Positions 7,352-14,055 of a stretch of 64,000 nucleotides of DNA are shown piece after piece. Source of the DNA: Hyphomicrobiales bacterium (GTDB taxonomy: Bacteria > Pseudomonadota > Alphaproteobacteria > Rhizobiales > Beijerinckiaceae); NCBI GenBank assembly GCA_027484605.1, contig JAIXSR010000140.1:17492-81491 (forward strand), read 5' to 3'. Numbering within the stretch: position 1 is the stretch's first letter; the number at the start of each line of letters is the position of its first letter. Under the pieces are notes generated by a model. That model was given only the letters and a program-made list of their open reading frames with translations, made no database searches and was not told the DNA's origin. The translations under genes and the position numbers were made by a program.

Positions 7352-8965
7352 TCATTCCTTCGAGATCGTGTGGTAGAAATTGGTGTCCGAGGTCGGCCCC
7401 ACGACGAAGCCCTTGGCATTGGCCCGGGCCGCCGCCACCTCGATCTGCTGGAACATGATCACGAAGGGCGAGGTCTTCTGGTGCTCGCGCTGCAGGGCCT
7501 CGTAGACCGCCTTGCGCTTGTTGGCATCGCGCTCGAGCACATTGGCCTGCGTGGTCTTGGTCATGTCCGGAATGTCCCAGGCATTGCGCCAGGCCAGCGT
7601 CTTCGACTTCGCGTCATCCGTGTTGTCGACATTGATCGCGAAAGTCTCGGCATTGGTATGCGGATCAAGGTAATCCGGGCCCCACTGGCCGATATAGATG
7701 TCATGCGTGCGGGCGCGGTACTTGGTCAGCGTCGCGCGGCCATCGCCCGGGAGCAGCTCCAGCTTGATGCCGGCCTGCGCCCAGCTCGCCTGGATCGCCT
7801 GGGCGATGTCAGTGATCGGCGAGGTCGAGCGTACGTCCATCGTCACGGTGAAGCCGTTCGGCAGGCCGGCCTTGGCCAGCAGTTCCTTGGCCTTGGCCAC
7901 GTCGAACTTGTAGGGCTTGTCGGTGATCGCCCCGAGGAACCCCTTCGGCAGGAAGCTCTGGTGCTGCTGGAACGTGCCCTGGACGATGTTCTTCTCGATG
8001 GCATCGTAATCGACCAGCCATTTCAGCGCCTCGCGCACTTCGGGCTTGGCGAAGTTCGGGTTCTTCGTGTTCAGGCCGAGATAGAGGATGTAACCCTTGT
8101 CACCCTGGACCGTCACGACCTGCGGGTTGCTCTTCACCGCCGCCAGCTGGTCCTTGGAGAGGTTGCGGGCGAAATCGATATCGCCCTTCTCGAGCAGCAG
8201 GCGCTGCGAGGCCGGCTCCGCGACGTGCCGCACGATCACGCGGCGGTTCTTCGGCGCGCCCTTGAACCAGTTCGGATTGGCCTCGAGCGCATATTGCTCG
8301 TTCGGACGCCAGGCGCGGACGATATAGGCGCCGGTGCCGGCCGAATTGGCTTTCATCCAGGCATTACCGAAATCACCGTCCTTCTCGTTCGCCTTCACCG
8401 TCTTGGAATCGACGATCGAGGCCACGCCGGAGGTGAGGCAGTTCAGGAAGAAGGTCGGCGCGAAGGGCTTCGACACCGTGATGCTCACGGTGCCGTCATC
8501 CACGGCCTTCACCTTCTCGAGCACGTTGTCCTTCGTGAAGCCGAACTGCGCCAGGATGAAGCCCGGCGACTTGTTGAGCACGATGGCGCGCTGGAAGGAA
8601 TAGACCACGTCCGCCGCCGTCAGCGGATTGCCGGAATGGAATTTCACGCCCGGGCGCAGCTTGAACGTGTAGGTCAGGTTGTCATCCGACACGGTCCAGC
8701 TCTGGGCGAGGTCGCCGACCAGCGCATTCCCGTTCTTGATGTCCACGCCGATCAGCTTGTCATAGACATTCGCACCGACCTCGACACCCGAGAATTCGAA
8801 GGCCTCGGCCGGGTCGAGCGAGATGATGTCGTCGATCTGCTTGGCCATGACGACCGTGTCCTTCGGCGTCTGGCCGAAAGCAGGGGTCAGTGCGGTCAGG
8901 GAAGAAGCCGCCATCAGCGCAGCGGAAAGGCCCAGCGCATGACGACGGGAAAGGTGGATTTTCAT
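7352..8965 (-). CDS. Peptide ABC transporter substrate-binding protein (SBP family 5)
   Basis: Periplasmic solute-binding protein of 537 residues from ATG at 8965, with GGGAG upstream. The signal peptide is visible: KIHLSRRHALGLSAALM, a hydrophobic run, then cleavage near AFGQ (about residue 30). The family-5 text LRPGVKFHSGNPLTAADVVYS is present near residue 110. It would capture peptides for DppBCDF. Specificity cannot be read. Its operon faces dgcNA tail to tail, which makes D-Glu- or D-Ala-containing muropeptides a reasonable guess. Much longer upstream reading (to 9277) has no signal-peptide logic and is rejected. Confidence 0.9.
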   Translation of the reverse strand: MKIHLSRRHALGLSAALMAASSLTALTPAFGQTPKDTVVMAKQIDDIISLDPAEAFEFSGVEVGANVYDKLIGVDIKNGNALVGDLAQSWTVSDDNLTYTFKLRPGVKFHSGNPLTAADVVYSFQRAIVLNKSPGFILAQFGFTKDNVLEKVKAVDDGTVSITVSKPFAPTFFLNCLTSGVASIVDSKTVKANEKDGDFGNAWMKANSAGTGAYIVRAWRPNEQYALEANPNWFKGAPKNRRVIVRHVAEPASQRLLLEKGDIDFARNLSKDQLAAVKSNPQVVTVQGDKGYILYLGLNTKNPNFAKPEVREALKWLVDYDAIEKNIVQGTFQQHQSFLPKGFLGAITDKPYKFDVAKAKELLAKAGLPNGFTVTMDVRSTSPITDIAQAIQASWAQAGIKLELLPGDGRATLTKYRARTHDIYIGQWGPDYLDPHTNAETFAINVDNTDDAKSKTLAWRNAWDIPDMTKTTQANVLERDANKRKAVYEALQREHQKTSPFVIMFQQIEVAAARANAKGFVVGPTSDTNFYHTISKE

Positions 8966-9292
8966 GACAGATGCTCCCGAATTGGGCCGGGCGCTCAGGC
9001 GCGTTCGGCCTCTGGATCGATCGGAGAATCTGTTGCGCCCATTGTCAATGCCTGTTGACGGGGCGAGGCCGGTATTTTGCGCGCCCGGAGCGGGGGATCG
9101 AGCGGCCATCGCCCCGCCCCGAGGCCGATCCGGCTCGGACTGATGCTCGAACCGGGGAGGCGAGGCCGCGACCGCCAAGAATTCGTGGCCTTTCGGCCCG
9201 GAGGACTCATCCAACCCGGGCTCTCTGCCGTAAACCAGCCCGAACACCGGATTCTTGCCCTGAAGGCACCGGGACATCGACGTGGAGGCGTG
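8966..9292. promoter_or_regulatory. Divergent promoter region, dpp operon and actR-like gene
   Basis: 327 non-coding bases between two divergent start codons. Read leftward, TTGACA at 9043-9048 is a possible -35 box for the dpp operon, though no convincing -10 follows at 17 bases. On the right, GGAGG precedes the regulator start at 9293. I see no other strong repeat or hairpin here. Confidence 0.4.
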
Positions 9293-9883
9293 ATGTCGTT
9301 GCGCATTGGAACCGATCCGACCGGAATAGGCGGAAGCACTGGCGGGTTTGCTGCGGCGGGCCGTCGGACACTCGTGATCGTCGACAACGATCGGCTGGCT
9401 GTATCGAGGCTGCTGCGTGGCCTTGAACCGCGTGGCTTCGATATCGAAGTCCTGGAATCCGTCGGCGAGGCCATTGCCCTCGTCAACCGGAACGCCCCGG
9501 ATTGCATCATCGTGGAATCACGGCTGCCAGACGGCAATGGCCTCGATGTCGTCGCCGCGCTGAAGCGGATCCGGCCGGAAGGCCGCGCCGTCGTGCTCAC
9601 CGGCTACGGCAACATCGCCACGGCTGTCGCCGCGATCAAGCGTGGCGCTGCCGATTACCTGCCCAAGCCCGCCGATATCGAGGATGTCTTTGCGGTGCTG
9701 ACCGGAGAGGAGCGGGTCCAGGTATCGGTGCCGGAGAATCCGATGTCGGCGGATCGCGTGCGCTGGGAACATATCCAGCGCATTTTCGAGCTCTGCGACC
9801 GGAATGTCTCGGAAACCGCGCGCCGCCTCAACATGCACCGCCGGACGCTGCAGCGTATCCTGGCCAAGCGCGCCCCTCGCTGA
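9293..9883 (+). CDS. ActR/RegA/PrrA-type response regulator with altered receiver site
   Basis: Two-domain redox-type response regulator, 196 residues. The receiver is at about 26-140. The Fis-like DNA-binding helix at about 156-196 has the invariant RegA text RRLNMHRRTLQRILAKRAPR. The receiver active site is changed: the phosphoacceptor position reads VESRLPDG, with E75 in place of Asp, and the acidic pair is D31-N32 instead of Asp-Asp. T103 and K125 are kept. Start at 9293 is chosen for GGAGG upstream. No ActS/RegB kinase or SenC is nearby. The DNA-binding domain should work as in RegA; phosphorylation control is probably lost. It may be a second, constitutive copy beside a canonical one elsewhere. 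Confidence 0.88.
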   Translation: MSLRIGTDPTGIGGSTGGFAAAGRRTLVIVDNDRLAVSRLLRGLEPRGFDIEVLESVGEAIALVNRNAPDCIIVESRLPDGNGLDVVAALKRIRPEGRAVVLTGYGNIATAVAAIKRGAADYLPKPADIEDVFAVLTGEERVQVSVPENPMSADRVRWEHIQRIFELCDRNVSETARRLNMHRRTLQRILAKRAPR

Positions 9884-9894
9884 GGCCGCTGCGG

Positions 9895-9914
9895 GGCCGG
9901 CTTGGCTGCCGGCC
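9895..9914 (+). terminator. Hairpin after the actR-like gene
   Basis: GGCCGGC-TTGGCT-GCCGGCC, a perfect 7-base stem 12 bases past the stop codon. No T-run follows, so it may be a Rho-type 3' end or an mRNA-stabilising hairpin. Confidence 0.4.
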
Positions 9915-10165
9915 TATATGCCATGCGACTGAAATGACGCAGCCCTTCGGAGGCCGCTTGACAGGCCGCCCGTGATAGGACAATCATGGGACAAGTTCGA
10001 TGTCGGGGTTTCCCGATCTCTGTTTGACCTGATTTCGATTGGCATTTTTCTCAAGCCCCCGGGAGGGGATGATGGCCTTCGGCTGCTTGTTTCACGCGTA
10101 TTCCGGCCGTTCGGGCCGGGCTTTCTGTCCGGATGCATCCGGAACCGGGCGCCAATCCGGTCCGT

Positions 10166-10179
10166 ATTGTGCCTCGCGC
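10166..10179 (+). repeat. 14-base direct repeat, copy 1
   Basis: ATTGTGCCTCGCGC occurs here and again, exactly, at 10316-10329, 150 bases apart. Both copies are followed by C/G-rich text. Function unknown; the spacing is not explained by any gene. Confidence 0.6.
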
Positions 10180-10315
10180 GCCGCGCCTCCTGCCCGATAT
10201 CGCTAGCGGCGCGCCCCGAAGGGGCCATCCCTCTGTTTTCCGTTTCGGCTCGCTCACTTCGCCCCCGCTATAGGACGAGCCGGAATGAAGGTGCATGGCG
10301 GGTTCCTGCCCCGCC

Positions 10316-10329
10316 ATTGTGCCTCGCGC
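10316..10329 (+). repeat. 14-base direct repeat, copy 2
   Basis: Exact second copy of ATTGTGCCTCGCGC. Its last two bases overlap the left arm of the large inverted repeat at 10328-10361. Confidence 0.6.
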
Positions 10330-10361
10330 CCTGCCTGCCACCCCCTGCTGGCAGGCAGGGC
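10328..10361. repeat. Perfect 13-base inverted repeat
   Basis: GCCCTGCCTGCCA at 10328-10340 pairs exactly with TGGCAGGCAGGGC at 10349-10361 around an 8-base loop. It ends 49 bases before the start codon at 10411. Without a T-run it is not a classical terminator. It could be an mRNA leader hairpin or a protein site. Confidence 0.75.
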
Positions 10362-10410
10362 GCTCCAACGCTCCCGCTCTCCCGATCATGCCCGAAAGCC
10401 GGAGGGGTTC

Positions 10411-11931
10411 ATGGCCGATTGGCCTGCCTTGCTCTCGCGAGACCTGGCCACGCAAGGCGCTGCCCTTGCGCTGGCGGATGCGTCCGGCGAGCTGTCCCGT
10501 GCCGATCTCGACAACCGGGTCCGGCTCTGGTCCGCCTTTCTGGCGCGAAAGAACCTGCTTCCGGGCGATCGCGTGCTTCTCCTCCTGCCGCACGGCGTTG
10601 ATTCCTGGGTGGCAATGCTGGCCGCATTGGCGCTTGGCACAACGGTCATTCCCGTATCGCCCGGCCTGCCCGGCGCTGAAATCCGGCACCTTGTCCGGAC
10701 CTGGCGTCCGGCGGCCTGCCTGGTGGCCGAGGCAGGCCCGGAGATCGGGCTCGACCCCGAGCAGGTGATTGCCGTTGAATCGCTGCCCCGCAAATGGCCG
10801 CGACAACGCAATCCCGGCAGCCTCGGCAGCGATGCGGTGCTGCGTTTCGCGACGCGCGGGCAGGTGCTGCTGCCTGGTGGCACGCTGCCCGGCGAGGCTG
10901 GCTCCCTGCACGGCATCGAGGCCATCCTCGCCAATGCGCGCCGGCTGGTCAGCGCGCTCGCGCTCGCCCCCGGCCTCGCCGGCCTCCTGGCCTTGCCCCT
11001 CGGGCATTGGGCGGGGCTGGTCCTTGGCCTGGGCCTGCTCGATGCCGGCCGGGCGATCTGGCTGGCGGATCCGGATGGCTGCTTGCCCGCGCCCGAAGAA
11101 GGCGGGCATTTCGCCTGTTTCACCACGCTCGCCCATTGGCGGCGGGGGCTGGCGCGTCCGGATCCCCCCGGCGCCGGCCCGGCGATCCGCCACCTTGTCG
11201 CCATGGCGGGAATCGTCAGCCGCGAGCTCCTGCGCCAGACACGCTGCCGGATCGGCGGAGCCCCTGTCGATCTTGTCTACGGAACACCGATGCATCTCGC
11301 TGCGACCCGGCTCCGGATCGAGGCGGAAGTCCCGGCGCCGGGCTGCATCGGCCATCCCCTGCCGGGCGCGGGCCTGCACATCATGCGCCGCCCGATGCAG
11401 GCGGCACGGCCGGGCCAGGCCGGCTATCTCGTCCATTCCGGCGATGGCGGCATCGCCTGCCGCCCGGGCCGGGAGGGGCCCGTGGCCCCGGTGGGCGAAA
11501 CGCCCTTCGACCAGCAGGAAATCGGCTGGCAGGACGAGGAAGGGCGCCTGTACCGGCTTCCCTCCCCGAAGGACTTGATCCGGACGGCCGGCCATGTCCT
11601 GGCCCCCGAGGCGCTTGAGCAGCAGATCCTTGATAGCGGACTGGTCGAGGATGCCTTCGCTTTTGGCGTGCCACATCCCGACCTCCAGGAAGCGGTCGTG
11701 CTGGTCGTGGTTGCCCGGCCGCGTGTCACGCCGCACCAGCTGCGCCAGTTCTGCCGCGAAACCCTGCCGGATTTCATGGTCCCGCACCGGATCGAGCTGC
11801 ATGCCCGGCTGCCCGCCCTCTCGCTGGCCCGGTCCGGACGGCACTATTTGAGGCTTCGCTATGCGGGGTTCTATGGCGAAGCGCCTACATCATATCCGGG
11901 TAGCGCCCTTCGGGGTCCAGCATGCCGCTGA
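10411..11931 (+). CDS. AMP-binding-like (ANL) protein with degenerate motifs
   Basis: 506-residue protein with the layout of acyl-CoA synthetases and adenylation domains: N-terminal LPGDRVLLLLPHGVDS, mid-region, and a C-terminal lid with PSPKDLIRTAGHVLAPEALE (about 384-403). The catalytic motifs are not recognisable. Where the P-loop TSGTTGxPKG should be, it reads LLPGGTLPGEAGSLHG (153-168). The YGxTE position reads YGTPMH (290-295), without Glu. The TGD position reads QQE near 368. The C-terminal catalytic Lys region reads LSLARSGRHY, with no PxGK. It therefore looks like a pseudoenzyme or a much diverged enzyme. ATG at 10411 has GGAGGGG upstream. The last 47 bases overlap mmcB on the other strand. 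I cannot name a substrate or pathway. Confidence 0.75.
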   Translation: MADWPALLSRDLATQGAALALADASGELSRADLDNRVRLWSAFLARKNLLPGDRVLLLLPHGVDSWVAMLAALALGTTVIPVSPGLPGAEIRHLVRTWRPAACLVAEAGPEIGLDPEQVIAVESLPRKWPRQRNPGSLGSDAVLRFATRGQVLLPGGTLPGEAGSLHGIEAILANARRLVSALALAPGLAGLLALPLGHWAGLVLGLGLLDAGRAIWLADPDGCLPAPEEGGHFACFTTLAHWRRGLARPDPPGAGPAIRHLVAMAGIVSRELLRQTRCRIGGAPVDLVYGTPMHLAATRLRIEAEVPAPGCIGHPLPGAGLHIMRRPMQAARPGQAGYLVHSGDGGIACRPGREGPVAPVGETPFDQQEIGWQDEEGRLYRLPSPKDLIRTAGHVLAPEALEQQILDSGLVEDAFAFGVPHPDLQEAVVLVVVARPRVTPHQLRQFCRETLPDFMVPHRIELHARLPALSLARSGRHYLRLRYAGFYGEAPTSYPGSALRGPACR

Positions 11932-12343
11932 GTCGGGCCGAGGCCAGCCTTGCAAGCTGGATCGTCAGGGACTTCCGCGTTGCGGCGGCAAGCGGCAGCG
12001 GTGGCGCCTCGCGCAGGATCTCCGCGCCGAACCCGTCGGCCAGGATCAGCCCGGCCTCGTCCGGGAAGATTGCCATCGGCACATCCGGATGGGTCGCGAA
12101 ATAGAAGCGCTCGCAAAAGGGGAGGTAATCACGCCATTTCGTGTCGGTCCGGAAATCCTCGATCGAGGATTTGATCTCGACGATATGGATCTCGCCGCGG
12201 CCCGAAAGGGCGACGAGATCAGCTCGCCGCCCGTTGGGCAGGGTCACTTCCGGAATCGCCGCGAGATCGCGCAGCGCGAAGTGCCGCGCCAGCCCCCGTG
12301 CCAGCAACCGGGCGATCCCGTCGCGGCCCGGTCCGACACTCAT
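11885..12343 (-). CDS. mmcB: MmcB family DNA repair protein
   Basis: Small PD-(D/E)XK nuclease-fold protein of 152 residues, the alphaproteobacterial MmcB family (DUF1052 type), linked in Caulobacter to damage-induced mutagenesis and repair. The nuclease core is visible: E in IPEVTLPNGRRADLVAL, then IHIVEIKSSIEDF with the ExK pair. The start overlaps the stop of the GMC oxidoreductase gene by 4 bases (ATGA), so it may be translated by coupling. Its 3' end overlaps the opposing AMP-binding-like gene. No LexA box is visible within the coupled junction. Confidence 0.88.
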   Translation of the reverse strand: MSVGPGRDGIARLLARGLARHFALRDLAAIPEVTLPNGRRADLVALSGRGEIHIVEIKSSIEDFRTDTKWRDYLPFCERFYFATHPDVPMAIFPDEAGLILADGFGAEILREAPPLPLAAATRKSLTIQLARLASARLSGMLDPEGRYPDMM

Positions 12344-13965
12344 CGCGTATCGGCCAGCAGCATGGCCGCGCCCTTTTCAGCGATCATCAGCGTCGGTGAA
12401 TTGGTATTGCCGGAGGTGATCGTCGGCATCACCGAGGCATCGATCACACGCAGCCCTTCCACCCCGATCACCGACAGGCGCTCGTCCACAACAGCGAGCG
12501 GATCGTCGCGGCGGCCCATCCGGGCCGTGCCGACCGGGTGGAAGATCGTCGTGCCGAGATCGCCGGCTGCGCGGATCAAGTCGGTTTCGCTCCGGATATC
12601 CGGTCCGGGGCGATATTCCTCCGGCTGGAACGGCCGCAGCGCCTCGGAGGCCACGATCCGGCGCACGAGACGCAGCGAATCGGCCGCCACCTGGCGGTCC
12701 TCCTCCGTGGCGAGGTAATTCGGGTCGATCACCGGCGCCTCGAACGGATCGGCGCTGGCAAGGCGGATCTCGCCCCGGCTGGTCGGGCGCAGATTGCAGA
12801 CCGAGGCCGTGAAGGCGGGGAAGGGATGCAACCCCTCGCCGAACTTGTCGAGCGAGAGCGGCTGGACATGGAATTGCAGGTTCGGCATGGCATAGCGCGC
12901 ATCCGACCGGGTGAAGACGCCGAGCTGCGACGGCGCCATGGTCATCGGCCCGGTCCGGAACAGGGCGAATTCCACGCCCATCCAGGCCCGTTTCAGCAGA
13001 TTGGCATAATCGGCATTGAGTGTCCGGACATTGCGGACCTTGTAGATCGGCCGGATCTGAAGGTGGTCCTGCAGGTTCCGGCCGACGCCGGGGCGATCCG
13101 CAACGATATCGAGGCCGAATCCGCGCAAGGCTTCGCCCCCGCCGATTCCGCTCAGCATCAGGAGTTTCGGCGAGGCCACGGCGCCGGCCGCCAGCACGAC
13201 GCTTCGCCGGGCCCGGGCGATCCGCCGGATGCCATTTTGCCGGAAGGCGAGGCCCGAGGCGCGGTTGCCGTCGAACAGGACCCGTTCGGCTTCGGCGCCG
13301 GTCAGGATGGTGAGGTTGGGCCGGTTCCGGACCGGATCGAGGAAGCCGCGCGCGGCACTCCAGCGCAGGCCCCGCTTCTGGTTCACCTGGAAATAGGCCG
13401 AGCCCTCGTTCGAGCCGCGATTGAAATCCTCGACCTTGGGAATGCCGCATTGCTCGGCCGCATCCCGGAACCGGTCGAGAATGTCCCAGCGCACCCGTGG
13501 CGGCTCGACCCGCCATTCGCCCCCCGTGCCATGCAGGGCATCGGCGCCGGCGAAGAAATCCTCGTGCTGGCGGAAATAGGGGAGAACATCCTCCCAGCTC
13601 CAGCCCGGCAGGCCCAACTGGGCCCAGCCATCATAATCGGTGGATTGGCCGCGCATGTAGATCATGCCGTTGATGGCCGAGCACCCGCCAAGAACCTTGC
13701 CACGGGGATAGAGCAGCGACCGGCCGTTCAGCCCGGCCACGGGCGCGGTCCTGAGCAGCCAGTCCGCCCGCGGATTGCCGATCAGGAAGAGATAGCCGAC
13801 CGGAATATGAAACCAGATATAGCGGTCATTGCCGCCGGCCTCGAGCAGCAGCACCCGGCGGGAGGGATCGACGCTCAGGCGGTTCGCCAGCAGGCATCCG
13901 GCCGTGCCAGCGCCCACGATGATGTCGTCGAATTCCCCTGCCGGATCGGCCTCGGTGCTGCCCAT
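12340..13965 (-). CDS. GMC family FAD-dependent oxidoreductase
   Basis: Glucose-methanol-choline oxidoreductase of 541 residues, similar in length to choline and alcohol dehydrogenases. The FAD dinucleotide fold is at the N-terminus (DDIIVGAGTAGCLLANRL, about 12-29), followed by LLLEAGG and the family signature YPRGKVLGGCSAINGMIYMRG near residue 85. The C-terminal substrate/active-site region includes IFHPVGTARMG, with the catalytic His, and the closing VIDASVMPTITSGNTN with the second-site Asn. Substrate is unknown; no betaine-aldehyde dehydrogenase or transporter is adjacent. GGGGGAG precedes the ATG. It is cotranscribed with mmcB, an odd partner. Confidence 0.9.
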   Translation of the reverse strand: MGSTEADPAGEFDDIIVGAGTAGCLLANRLSVDPSRRVLLLEAGGNDRYIWFHIPVGYLFLIGNPRADWLLRTAPVAGLNGRSLLYPRGKVLGGCSAINGMIYMRGQSTDYDGWAQLGLPGWSWEDVLPYFRQHEDFFAGADALHGTGGEWRVEPPRVRWDILDRFRDAAEQCGIPKVEDFNRGSNEGSAYFQVNQKRGLRWSAARGFLDPVRNRPNLTILTGAEAERVLFDGNRASGLAFRQNGIRRIARARRSVVLAAGAVASPKLLMLSGIGGGEALRGFGLDIVADRPGVGRNLQDHLQIRPIYKVRNVRTLNADYANLLKRAWMGVEFALFRTGPMTMAPSQLGVFTRSDARYAMPNLQFHVQPLSLDKFGEGLHPFPAFTASVCNLRPTSRGEIRLASADPFEAPVIDPNYLATEEDRQVAADSLRLVRRIVASEALRPFQPEEYRPGPDIRSETDLIRAAGDLGTTIFHPVGTARMGRRDDPLAVVDERLSVIGVEGLRVIDASVMPTITSGNTNSPTLMIAEKGAAMLLADTR

Positions 13966-14007
13966 GGTCGCGCTCCCCCGGCAACAGGTTTAGGCAGCCC
14001 CCGGAAA

Positions 14008-14032
14008 GGCGGCAAGGCTCGATTTTGCCGCC
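14008..14032 (-). terminator. Hairpin after the RND permease gene
   Basis: GGCGGCAA and TTGCCGCC form an 8-base stem around 9 bases. Read leftward it is followed by TTTCC. It lies between the permease stop and the GMC gene start, and probably ends the efflux operon. Confidence 0.5.
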
Positions 14033-14055
14033 CCGTTCTGCAGGAATCGAGACCG

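Larger units (their letters stand above)
9915..10410. other. Non-coding gap with repeats before the AMP-binding-like gene
   Basis: About 500 bases with no ORF I can support on either strand. It contains a 14-base direct repeat (10166-10179 and 10316-10329) and a perfect 13-base inverted repeat (10328-10361). The stretch is unusually mixed in composition, with AT-richer text around 10010-10060 that could hold a promoter. GGAGGGG at the end serves the next gene. Confidence 0.5.

Noticed and set aside
10328..10361. Inverted repeat as an insertion-sequence end
   Set aside because: No transposase or second terminal copy is present, and arms are back to back with an 8-base loop.
9972..10601. 209-codon frame spanning the gap before the AMP-binding-like gene
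   Set aside because: It runs into the real gene in another frame, contains the repeats, and has low-complexity Ser/Arg/Pro text without a domain.
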